Part shown: positions 17,312 to 25,337 of the stretch, piece after piece
Numbering within the stretch: position 1 is the first letter of the stretch
Layout: every line of letters starts with the position of its first letter
Assembly (NCBI RefSeq): GCF_007954365.1
Contig: NZ_VOLO01000008.1
Location: 1-64,000, forward strand
Length of the DNA: 64,000 bases
Origin: Frigoribacterium sp. ACAM 257
GTDB taxonomy: Bacteria; Actinomycetota; Actinomycetes; Actinomycetales; Microbacteriaceae
Reading direction: 5' to 3'
The notes under the pieces: model-generated
Databases searched by the model: none
What the model was told of the DNA's origin: nothing
What the model saw: the letters and a program-made list of their open reading frames with translations, nothing else
Program-made: the position numbers and the translations under genes

Positions 17312-17331
17312 TGATCGCTGGGCAGCGATCA
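17312..17331. promoter_or_regulatory. TetR operator candidate 2, next to the SDR ribosome site
   Basis: A perfect 20-bp palindrome, TGATCGCTG-GG-CAGCGATCA, ends 5 bp before the AGGAGG (17337-17342) of the SDR gene. It differs from candidate 1, so it is either a second operator for another protein or an mRNA hairpin near the ribosome site. Confidence 0.55.
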
Positions 17332-17347
17332 CTCCTAGGAGGAAAAG

Positions 17348-18220
17348 ATGAACAGCGACCCAACCGAATTCGCCAAGACCATGGGCTTCGACAGGCTCCC
17401 TACGCACATCATCGAGAAGCGCGTCACAGACCTCATGGACCTGTCGGGCCGCAAGGCAATCGTCACAGGCGCTGGAGGGGGCGGACTCGGTCAGGCAATC
17501 GCCAATCGCCTTGCCGGGCTCGGCGCGGACGTCGCCGTGATCGACATCAATCACGAAGGCGCCGTGCGCAACGCAGCCATCGTCGAGGAGCGTTGGGGCA
17601 CCCGCGCGATTCCGTTTCAGGCGGACCTCTCGGACTGGGACCAGGTCCACGAAGTCGTGGCTCAGAGCGCGGACGCTCTCGGAGGGCTAGACATCATGAT
17701 CAACAACCCGGTGCAAGTCGTTTCAGACAGCTTCGAGAACCACACGAAAGCCGACATCGACTACACGGTGCATGGCAGCCTGACCATGCTCATGTACGGC
17801 GCCCACGCCGCTGTCGAGCAATTCTTGCCCCAGGGCCACGGGCGGATCATCAACATCGCCTCTGTCGGCGGGCGCATTCAGCACCGCGGCCTCACCGTCT
17901 ACAACGCGGCCAAGTCCGGAGTCATCGGCTTTACCCGCAACCTCGCCCACGAGTTCATGCCGCGGGGCATCAACGTCCTTGGCGTTGCACCAGGTCTCAT
18001 GATCAATCCGGTCTTGCGAGACGTTCTGGCCAATGCCTCTGACGAGCAGGGTTTCGCCGCACGCGGATCCATGCTCGAAGCGATTGATCGCTACATCCAG
18101 GTCGGCCGGGCGTCTTTGCCTGAAGAGGTCGCCAACATGGTGGCCTACCTCAGTACGGAAGCCGCCGACTACATGTGTGGTCAGACGATCGACGTCGCCG
18201 GCGGTCAGTCGATGAACTAA
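17348..18220 (+). CDS. Short-chain dehydrogenase/reductase
   Basis: A 290-residue SDR with cofactor motif TGAGGGGLG (40-48), where the usual GIG is GLG. VIDIN after beta-2 has an acidic residue favouring NAD(H). Catalytic Tyr185/Lys189 in YNAAK, with Ser in NIASVGG. AGGAGG lies 5 nt before the ATG. A 30-residue N-terminal extension precedes the Rossmann fold. It is controlled by the divergent TetR and closed by a strong hairpin, so it is a single-gene unit. Expected reaction: reversible oxidation of a secondary alcohol, possibly producing the ketone used by the monooxygenase at 20066. Confidence 0.9.
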   Translation: MNSDPTEFAKTMGFDRLPTHIIEKRVTDLMDLSGRKAIVTGAGGGGLGQAIANRLAGLGADVAVIDINHEGAVRNAAIVEERWGTRAIPFQADLSDWDQVHEVVAQSADALGGLDIMINNPVQVVSDSFENHTKADIDYTVHGSLTMLMYGAHAAVEQFLPQGHGRIINIASVGGRIQHRGLTVYNAAKSGVIGFTRNLAHEFMPRGINVLGVAPGLMINPVLRDVLANASDEQGFAARGSMLEAIDRYIQVGRASLPEEVANMVAYLSTEAADYMCGQTIDVAGGQSMN

Positions 18221-18250
18221 CAGTTGTCGCCTGCCGCGACAAGGTTGTGC

Positions 18251-18288
18251 GACGGGAGGGACGGGCGTCGTCGCCCGCCCCTCCCGTC
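18251..18288 (+). terminator. Terminator after the SDR gene
   Basis: A 17-bp stem with one mismatch pairs 18251-18267 (GACGGGAGGGACGGGCG) with 18272-18288 around a 4-nt loop, 30 nt after the SDR stop. Confidence 0.75.
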
Positions 18289-18388
18289 TCACTCACGGAC
18301 GAACCGGCTCACGGTAGCTCCGACAATTCATCGAAGAACAGGCAGCAAGGTTGCAAAGTCACCACGTGCCGATAGGAAAAGGAAATAG

Positions 18389-19387
18389 ATGCCCAGTTTG
18401 CGGCCTATCCGCGTCGGGATGATCGGAACGGCAGCCGTGGCCCCGATCGCCCTCATTGCGCCTGCCCAGAAAGTCAGTGGGGTCGACGTCGTGGCGATCG
18501 CTGATCGCGAGCCGGGGAGGGCTCGAGCCTTCGCGTCGCGGCATGGAATTCCTCACGTCGATCGCACTTTCGAGGAGTTGCTCGAGAACCCCGGTGTCGA
18601 TGCCGTCTACATTGCAGCGGCCGCGTCACACCATGAACATCTGGTGACGGCGGCGGTGCGTGCGGGAAAGCATGTGCTCTGCGAGAAGCCGTTCACGAGC
18701 AACGCTGGCGCGGCCCGGGAGGTCCTCAGGGTGGCGGCAGCCTCACCCGGCGTGGTCGTTATGGAGGCGTACCACCCTGCCTACCACCCTCTTCAGCAGC
18801 TGATCCGTAACGTGCTCAAATCAGGACAGCTAGGCCAAATCACAGCGGCTCGGGCTGTGCATGCTGTGCCCGTCATCTCGAGGGCGGCAGATCCATGGAA
18901 AAGAGAATTGGGCGGGGGCGGATTGCTCGACGCCGGCTACTACCCGGTCCGGCAACTCAGGGAACTTTTCGGCGAGCCCCAGTCGATACTCGACGCGCGA
19001 GCTTGGTCTAAAGGAGAGGTCGACCGGCGTTTTGAAAGCCGCATGCTGTTCGCAAAGAACATTCAGGGCAGCATCGTCTCATCCATATGGTCACGCACCC
19101 TTCTCGCTTCTCGACTCGAGGTGACGGGTGACAACGGGGCCCTGACTGTCAGCTGGCCCTACCACCCACAAATGGGCGCCCGCCTCACGGTGCGGGCGGG
19201 GGGTGTTCGACGCGTCAGACCAATCAAGCGCCGGTCGAGTTACATCTATCAACTCGAGGCCTTCCGCGACGCCATTCTCACCGGCGCTCGCCCCTTGACC
19301 AGTGCTGCCGACAGCGTCGCTCAAATCGAAACCATCGACGCGCTGTACTTTCGAGCGGGGTTGGCAGCGCGCCCCTCCCGGGCCTAA
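18389..19387 (+). CDS. Gfo/Idh/MocA family oxidoreductase
   Basis: A 332-residue NAD(P)-dependent oxidoreductase. N-terminal Rossmann fold with VGMIGTAAVAP (about 9-19), IADRE after beta-2, and the family EKP motif at 99-101 (LCEKPF) carrying the catalytic Lys100. The C-terminal alpha/beta domain has the substrate-binding stretch GGGGLLDAGYYPV, where D and the nearby residues occupy the usual active-site place. Family members oxidise sugars, inositols or cyclic diols. In this island it could oxidise a sugar or glycoside hydroxyl. It stands alone on the + strand, with its own promoter region after the SDR terminator. Confidence 0.9.
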   Translation: MPSLRPIRVGMIGTAAVAPIALIAPAQKVSGVDVVAIADREPGRARAFASRHGIPHVDRTFEELLENPGVDAVYIAAAASHHEHLVTAAVRAGKHVLCEKPFTSNAGAAREVLRVAAASPGVVVMEAYHPAYHPLQQLIRNVLKSGQLGQITAARAVHAVPVISRAADPWKRELGGGGLLDAGYYPVRQLRELFGEPQSILDARAWSKGEVDRRFESRMLFAKNIQGSIVSSIWSRTLLASRLEVTGDNGALTVSWPYHPQMGARLTVRAGGVRRVRPIKRRSSYIYQLEAFRDAILTGARPLTSAADSVAQIETIDALYFRAGLAARPSRA

Positions 19388-19412
19388 ACCAGTCAGTTGT
19401 GCTCTGGCTGGT
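19388..19412. terminator. Weak hairpin between convergent oxidoreductase and MarR genes
   Basis: ACCAGTCAG (19388-19396) pairs with CTGGCTGGT (19404-19412) with one mismatch around a 7-nt loop, in the 57-bp gap between the two convergent stop codons. Confidence 0.4.
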
Positions 19413-19444
19413 CGCCATCAGCAGGTTGGCCGCAGTTCGCATCT

Positions 19445-19891
19445 TCACTCGCGATCGGGTCGAAGCTCGCGGCTGATGGCCCGAAGTCCGATTTCCAACG
19501 CCTCTAGTTCGTCCAGCGACAAGCCTGACAGCACGTCCGCACCTAGCTCGGGCCGGGTCGCCATCAACTCACGGACCACAGCCCGACCGAGATCGGTGGC
19601 ATGAACGCGGCGCACCCGCTGGTCCTCCGGATCGGTTGTTCGCACGACCAGCCCGCTTGTCTCGAGACGGTCTATGAGCTTCGACATCGAGGGCATGGAT
19701 ACGGAGAAGGCCTTTGCGAGCCCCGCGCCAGTTCCTCCTTCATCGGTCGTCACTATGACCGAGAGGGCCTTCAGCTGCTGAATTGTCAGATCTGTAGTGA
19801 GCAGTGGGGCGAGTACACGGGGGATCGAGCGCACCGTGATGCCGACTGACAGTGCCTCAATCGCCGAGAGGGAGCGCGTGCGGGAGTTCAT
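19445..19891 (-). CDS. MarR family transcriptional regulator
   Basis: A 148-residue winged-helix protein. DNA-binding region about residues 45-100: LTIQQLKALSVIV, then GAGLAKAFSVSMPSMSKLIDRLETSGLVVRTTDPEDQR with the wing, matching MarR. I chose the ATG at 19891 rather than the TTG at 19927, because the longer form would place the start next to the operator at 19930. It is divergent from the monooxygenase-lactonase operon, which it probably represses until a phenolic or ring-type effector binds. The effector is inference. Confidence 0.85.
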   Translation of the reverse strand: MNSRTRSLSAIEALSVGITVRSIPRVLAPLLTTDLTIQQLKALSVIVTTDEGGTGAGLAKAFSVSMPSMSKLIDRLETSGLVVRTTDPEDQRVRRVHATDLGRAVVRELMATRPELGADVLSGLSLDELEALEIGLRAISRELRPDRE

Positions 19892-19929
19892 CCAGACACC
19901 GTAGAACTCAGGGGACACCCAGGGCAAAT

Positions 19930-19948
19930 GGTTAGATCGAGGCTAACC
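19930..19948. promoter_or_regulatory. Probable MarR operator
   Basis: GGTTAG (19930-19935), 7 bp, CTAACC (19943-19948): a perfect inverted repeat 39 bp upstream of the MarR start codon, in the region shared with the divergent monooxygenase gene. Size and position suit a MarR dimer site. Confidence 0.6.
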
Positions 19949-20065
19949 TATTCGTAAGCACTGATAGCCGACCCGCAGTCGTATCGGCGCGGTGGAGCAC
20001 ATGCCGACGCCCCTGTTCAAGGACGTTCTCACCTCGCCGGTTCGCGTGACGAGAGTGAGACACCC

Positions 20066-21874
20066 ATGGCTGACGCCACTGATTCTGAGAACCACCGACT
20101 CGAGCTAGCCAGAGAGAGATACCGCGCCGAACGTGACCGGCGGGCCCGGCCCGACGCCGCAACCCAGTACCACCCAGCGACGGGTGAATTTGGCTACTAC
20201 GCAAAAGATCCGTACACCGCTTGGGTGGATCGCGAGCCGCTGACTGACCAGGTCGAGGTACTCGTCATCGGAGCGGGCTTCGGTGGACTGCTCACCTCGT
20301 CCAGGCTTCGCGAGGCGGGCGTGACATCACTCCGCCTGATGGACGAAGCGGGTGACGTAGGCGGCACCTGGTATTGGAACCGCTATCCCGGGGTGCGGTG
20401 CGACATCGAGTCGTATGTCTACATGCCACTACTTGAGGAAGTCGGCACGATCCCATCAGAGCGCTACGCACCGGGTGAGGAGATCCGCCAACACGCAGTC
20501 GCCATCGCTGAACACTACAACTTGTACCGTGACGCCGTCTTTCACACGCGAGCCACCGGGCTCCGGTGGGACGAGGAGGAGGACGAGTGGGTCGTCCAGA
20601 CAGATCGAGACGACCAGTTCCGCGCGAAGTTCGTCATTACCTCCTCCGGGACCCTCACCCAGCCCAAGCTTCCGGGCATCCCGGGTATCGAGAAGTTCCG
20701 CGGCCACACCTTCCACACATCGCGCTGGGACTACGGCTACACCGGCGGCACGGCCAGCGGGGGCCTGATTAGACTCGCGGACAAGCGCGTGGCCGTCGTA
20801 GGTACGGGCGCTACCGGCCTTCAGGTGATTCCGCATGTTGGAGAGGACGCCCGAGAGCTGCTTGTGTTCCAGCGAACACCCTCGACGGTTGACGTCCGCG
20901 ACAACCGCCCGACGGACCCGGCGTGGGTCGCGTCGCTGTCTCACGGATGGCAGCGGGAGCGTATGGAGAACTTCCTCGCAGTCCTCGCCGGTGAACCGGT
21001 CGAGGAGGTTCTGGTTCATGACGGCTGGACCAAGACGATTGATCTCCAGCGTCAATTCTTGAGTGGGGCGGTCGACACGTCTCTCCCGGCTGAGGAACGC
21101 GAGCTGCGCGACGAACGCGCCGACCTTGAGACCATGGACCGGCTGCGGGCTCGCATCGACCACGTCGTCCAGGACAGCGCAACGGCTGCTGCTCTCAAGC
21201 CCTGGTACCGGTACATGTGCAAACGCCCAGGCTTCAGTGACACCTATCTACCGACCTTCAACCGGCCCAACGTGCACCTGGTCGACACAGCTGACGCGGG
21301 TGGAATCACACGCATGACCGAGACGGAGGTCTGGGTCGGCGACACGGCGTATGAGGTCGACTGTGTGATCTTCGCAACCGGCTTCGAGGTCGGCATCTCC
21401 GGAGTGATGTCTGGCGCCCTGCCGGTCGTCGGGAGGGGTGGTTGGACGTTACTCGAGGCGTGGGCGGAAGGTCCGCGAACGCTCCACGGGTTCTCGTCTC
21501 ACGGCTTTCCCAACCTGTTCCACCTCAGCGCCATTCAGAACGCAAACTCGGTGAACTTCGCGCACATTCTCTTGGAGCAAGCAGAACACATTGCTGCTGT
21601 CATCGCCCGCGGCCGTGAGGCCGGAGCCCGCTACCTCGAGCCCAGTGAGGACGCACAAGAGGCGTGGGTGCGGACCGTGCGCGAGACCGCCGCAGATACG
21701 AAGGCCTTCCTAACGGAATGCACCCCCGGGTACTACAACGGCGAGGGTACCCGCCAAGCCGGGGGTAACTCGTACAGCCCAGGACCCATATCGTTCCACC
21801 GCCTTCTCCGCGCCTGGCGCGAAGAGGGCATGAACGACATGCTCGTCGGCGCCGACGCGGAGGTTGTCCGATGA
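20066..21874 (+). CDS. Flavin-dependent Baeyer-Villiger-type monooxygenase
   Basis: A 602-residue class B flavoprotein. FAD motif GAGFGG (69-74) with GDVGGTWYWNRYPGVRCDIES following, as in cyclohexanone and cyclopentadecanone monooxygenases. The Baeyer-Villiger fingerprint FxGxxxHxxxWD is FRGHTFHTSRWD (211-222). NADPH motif GTGATG (246-251). The 65-residue N-terminal extension is typical of larger substrates. It inserts oxygen next to a ketone, giving an ester or lactone. Its stop overlaps the start of the beta-propeller lipoprotein gene by 4 nt. The substrate is unknown; a cyclic or terpenoid ketone fits best. Confidence 0.93.
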   Translation: MADATDSENHRLELARERYRAERDRRARPDAATQYHPATGEFGYYAKDPYTAWVDREPLTDQVEVLVIGAGFGGLLTSSRLREAGVTSLRLMDEAGDVGGTWYWNRYPGVRCDIESYVYMPLLEEVGTIPSERYAPGEEIRQHAVAIAEHYNLYRDAVFHTRATGLRWDEEEDEWVVQTDRDDQFRAKFVITSSGTLTQPKLPGIPGIEKFRGHTFHTSRWDYGYTGGTASGGLIRLADKRVAVVGTGATGLQVIPHVGEDARELLVFQRTPSTVDVRDNRPTDPAWVASLSHGWQRERMENFLAVLAGEPVEEVLVHDGWTKTIDLQRQFLSGAVDTSLPAEERELRDERADLETMDRLRARIDHVVQDSATAAALKPWYRYMCKRPGFSDTYLPTFNRPNVHLVDTADAGGITRMTETEVWVGDTAYEVDCVIFATGFEVGISGVMSGALPVVGRGGWTLLEAWAEGPRTLHGFSSHGFPNLFHLSAIQNANSVNFAHILLEQAEHIAAVIARGREAGARYLEPSEDAQEAWVRTVRETAADTKAFLTECTPGYYNGEGTRQAGGNSYSPGPISFHRLLRAWREEGMNDMLVGADAEVVR

Positions 21875-22887
21875 AGAAAACTGCTATCGCGGTACCGGTT
21901 CTGCTCGTCGGCGCACTCACGGCTTGCACGCAAGCAGAAACTATCCAAGCAGACGGTAGGGCCGCTCCGTCGACGACGACCTCCCCGGTCATCACTGCCG
22001 AACAAGTGCTGCAAGTGACTGAGGTGCACGACGCGACTGGTTCGACCTTGCTGGAGGGGCCGACCTTCGCCCCAGACGGAAGCCTCTTTGTTGTCGACGT
22101 GACAGCCGCGCCAGAAGCTGGCAACGTCCTGCGCGTCGATCTCGACAAGAAGAATGTTGAGCCGGTCTGGACGAATGGCACGTCCACATTGACCTCAGCG
22201 CAGTTCGGACCGGAAGACGGTCGGCTTTACGTCACAGATTTCCTCACCGGGACGATCCAGAGCATGACCGCCCTTGGCGAGGACGTGCGTGATGTGTTCA
22301 CCGGACCTGTCGAGGGCGTACCGATGCAGCCCGACGACATCGCGTTCGGCGCCGACGGGGCCCTCTACGTGACCGACGCGTCCGGCGCGCAGGACCCGTA
22401 CTGGGAGGCCTCAGGTCGCGTGATTCGAGTGGATCCAGCGACCGGAGAAGCAACCGTCCTCGCTAGCCGGCTCCCCTCTCCGAACGGCATTAGCTTCTCG
22501 CCCAATTACGGCGAACTCTGGGTGAGCTTGAACACCGGGAACAGGATCGATCGTCTCACCCTGAACGAGGCCGGAACCGAAGTCGTTTCGGCTTTTCCCG
22601 CGGTCCACGCCTCGCCCGGCGTTGGGCAGCTGGACTCGATCGCGGTGGACGCCGCGGGCAACCTGTACGTAGGGCTGCACAGCCGACCGGAGATCCTCGT
22701 CTACGACACCTCCGGATCTCTTCTGCAGACCATCACCGTGGCCGAGCAAGGACTCAGTTCCGCTACCAACCTCGCTATCAGGCCTGGAACCAATGAGGCC
22801 TACGCGACCATCAGCGGGCCGGCTGGCGGCTACATCTACTCCTTCGAAGCTCTAGCCGAAGGAGTGCAGCAGTCGAATGGTGGTTAG
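21871..22887 (+). CDS. SMP-30/gluconolactonase-like beta-propeller lipoprotein
   Basis: A 338-residue protein with a lipoprotein signal: MKK, a hydrophobic stretch, then the lipobox LTAC with Cys19. The rest is a six-bladed propeller of the SMP-30/gluconolaconase/LRE type, with repeated blades such as EGPTFAPDGSLFVVD, DDIAFGADGALYVTD, NGISFSPNYGELWVS and DSIAVDAAGNLYVG. Many relatives are metal-dependent lactonases. The ATGA overlap with the monooxygenase gene couples the two. A lactonase following a Baeyer-Villiger enzyme makes chemical sense, but the predicted site outside the membrane does not match a cytoplasmic lactone, so a binding role is also possible. Confidence 0.82.
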   Translation: MKKTAIAVPVLLVGALTACTQAETIQADGRAAPSTTTSPVITAEQVLQVTEVHDATGSTLLEGPTFAPDGSLFVVDVTAAPEAGNVLRVDLDKKNVEPVWTNGTSTLTSAQFGPEDGRLYVTDFLTGTIQSMTALGEDVRDVFTGPVEGVPMQPDDIAFGADGALYVTDASGAQDPYWEASGRVIRVDPATGEATVLASRLPSPNGISFSPNYGELWVSLNTGNRIDRLTLNEAGTEVVSAFPAVHASPGVGQLDSIAVDAAGNLYVGLHSRPEILVYDTSGSLLQTITVAEQGLSSATNLAIRPGTNEAYATISGPAGGYIYSFEALAEGVQQSNGG

Positions 22888-23363
22888 CCGAGCGTCCTCG
22901 GCCGGACGCCATGGCGCGTCGTCGCTCGAATGGCACTGGACGAATTGGCTTGGCTCAGAGGCTAGATGGCAACCGCCCGCACACCAACCTTTGTGACAGG
23001 ACAACACGGCTGGAAGTCGCGAGCGCGAGTCCCTGAGCGGAATTACTGCTGCAGGGTCTCGCGCTTTCGCGTGCCTAGACCATGGGACCTTGGTTAGTGC
23101 CGCTTCGCGCTCAGCAGCGGGTTCGCTGTCGAAGTGCTGGCGGTGCATGCCGCCCCAACTGCGAGTAAGTCTTGGCGCGACGATGGCCCGCGCGGGTGCG
23201 GTTTGGAAAGTCAGAACGGCCATGGTGCCCTAGTGCGATCGCGCAAGGATGCCCCCGCTGGTTCGAGAGCGATTCAATCCAGGCGGGGACTGCCGCCTGG
23301 CGCACTATCGGGGTCAATGTCTGGGCGTGGTTGGACCTGCCGAGCTGACGTCTCTGCCGCTAA
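22888..23363. other. Intergenic region, no recognisable gene
   Basis: About 475 bp between the lipoprotein gene and the convergent MFS gene. Frames on both strands have no family resemblance or ribosome sites. The only clear structure is the hairpin at 23022-23065. It could be decayed gene material. Confidence 0.5.
23022..23065. terminator. Long hairpin between convergent units
   Basis: AGCGCGAGTCCCTG (23022-23035) pairs with CAGGGTCTCGCGCT (23052-23065) with one mismatch and a 16-nt loop. It probably terminates the monooxygenase-lactonase transcript and possibly the opposing one. Confidence 0.55.
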
Positions 23364-24837
23364 TTACTCCTTCGACGAGTCGGGTGCTCGCCCGACGAAG
23401 AAGGACAGCAGGATAGGTAGCAGTGAGATGAAGGCGCCCCACACGAAGGCGGTGTGAACGCCTCCTGCTCGTGCCGCGATCTCGGTGGATCCGGCGGCAA
23501 GTGCCGAGGCAGTCCCGGTAGTCATGAGGGTAATGAATAGCGCCGTGCCGGCGGCGCCTGCAACCTGCTGAAGGGTGTTCACGATTGCGGACCCGTGCGA
23601 GTAGAGGTTCTTCGGCAGGGAACCGAGGGCGGACGTGAGCAGGGGAGTCAGCATGAAGCCGAGCCCAATGCTCAGCGCCACATGGATCGCGATGACCAGG
23701 ACGACACTGCTCTGCTCGTCCACCGTGGTCAGTCCCCACAGGGAGGCGCTGAGCAAGATCGAGCCGGGAATGACCAGCGGCCGCGGTCCGAAACGATCGA
23801 AGATGCGTCCGACGATGGGAGCTGTGACTCCCATCGCCACGCCTCCCGGAAGCAGAGCGAGCCCCGTCTCCAACGTGTTCATGCCGAGGACGTTCTGCAG
23901 GTAAAGGGGAAGGAGAATGAGCGAGCCGAAGAGTGTCGCCATGCTCACAATGACCAAAAGAGTAGAGATTGTGAACGCACGGTTGCGGAAGGGACGAAGG
24001 TCCATCAGGGCGCGATCCTGGTTCTGCAAAGACACGGAGCGGAACACGAATGCCCCGAGCGCGAGGGCGCCGACCAGTATGGGGATGAGGGGCGGAATGT
24101 GAGTACCTCCGCCAGCCGCTTCGCCCATGCTGCTGAGCCCGTAGATCAGACCGCCGAAACCGACGGCGGCGAAAAGCACGGACAAGATATCGAAACGGGT
24201 TCTACGGGTCTCCGCGACGTCGGTGATGAGGCGCGAACCGATCACGAGGGCGACGAGAGCGATCGGCAGAACGACGAGGAACAGCCAGCGCCAGGACAGG
24301 GCGTTGAGGATCAAGCCCGAGATTGTGGGGCCGACGGCCGGAGCCACTGCAATGACAATCGAGATCAAGCCCATCATTCGACCCCGACGTGAAGCGGGGG
24401 ACGAAGGTGAGGACTGTCGTCATGAGCAGAGGAAGCATCAGGGCGGTACCGCTGGCTTGGACAACACGACCGGCAAGCAGAACCTCGAACCCTGGGGCGG
24501 CGGCGGCCAGGGCGGTACCAAGCGTGAAGAGCGTCATCGCCGCGATGAACACCGATCTTGTCCCGAACCGTTGCAGGACCTGCCCGGTTGTCGGAATTAT
24601 GATCGCCATCGTCAACAGATAGGCCGTCGTAAGCCACTGGGCCGTGGCGGCGCTGATATCAAGATCTCGCATGAGACTCGGCAATGCCACGCCCATGATC
24701 GTCTCGTTGAGAATCACGACGAATGCCGAGGCGAGCAGGAGGCCGATGATCAACTTGGCCCTGGCTGAGAGCGGCTTCTCGTCGTCGGCCGTGGCGGTGG
24801 CGGAATTACCAGAAGTATCATTTTCGGCGCTCAGCAT
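23364..24837 (-). pseudogene. DHA2-type MFS drug/metabolite exporter, frameshifted
   Basis: Two overlapping minus-strand frames make one transporter of about 490 residues, the normal DHA2 length with 14 membrane helices. The first half (24837 down to about 24400) contains NETIMGVALPSLMRDLDI and QWLTTAYLL. The second half (about 24395 to 23364) continues from MMGLISIVIAVAPAVGPTISG. Reading shifts at the GGGGG run 24396-24400: removing one base restores FVPASRRGRMMGL, the expected motif-C context. This is a real mutation, a reversible slip or a sequencing error. Operator E lies upstream, so it belongs to the island regulon. Likely role: export of an aglycone or toxic intermediate. Confidence 0.85.
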
Positions 24838-24941
24838 GAATGTCCTTTCGCGGTGGCTTTAGACAGCGACGGGACACCGGCCGGGGCTTCGGGCAGAACG
24901 GCCAATGATGGATTCGAGCCCCATACTGAGCTGTTGGTTAA

Positions 24942-24987
24942 TTCCCGAGCCGGGGAAAAGTCTAGAAAGGTTGTTGAAAGCCGTCAA
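24942..24987 (-). promoter_or_regulatory. Promoter and operator site E for the DHA2 exporter
   Basis: On the minus strand TTGACG (24987-24982), 17 bp, TAGACT (24964-24959), then TTCCC (24942-24946) and GGGAA (24953-24957) with a 6-bp core form the palindrome directly after the -10. It has the same geometry as sites B-D. The ATG is about 105 bp downstream. Confidence 0.8.
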
Positions 24988-25337
24988 GTGGCGAGTTGCT
25001 CCGAGGTGGCGGACGTCCTTAGGGTGCTTCGCCTCAAAGAAAAAGCTGCGTCCCAGCGTTCTTGCGAGCCTAGATTGCTGAATCGGCAGGAATTTGCCCC
25101 GATGAGGCGGCATGTGATCGAAGTCAAGGGAGACGCCATTGCCGGCGCAGGGACACTCGCGACCTGCGTGCACAATCAGTGACGGGTTGAGGATCGCCAA
25201 GTCGGGATCAGGCCTGAGAACTATAGATTTATAGATCTGTTCGCAAGGCCTATCGGCCGAGTCTGCTCGGGGCATTACCCCTTGCTGCAGCCAGAAGGCC
25301 GCGCCCTGGCTATGGCTGCCTACTAACAGGCCTGGCC
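24988..25337. other. Intergenic region, no recognisable gene
   Basis: Between the exporter promoter and the end of the metallophosphoesterase gene. It includes a short A+T-rich patch with the direct repeat TATAGAT (about 25222-25236). Long open frames on both strands look like chance translations, with no known motif. Confidence 0.45.

Noticed and set aside
23111-23317. Open frames in the region after the lipoprotein gene as possible transposase remnants
   Set aside because: No DDE or helix-turn-helix pattern and no ribosome sites; basic composition is expected from antisense GC-rich DNA.
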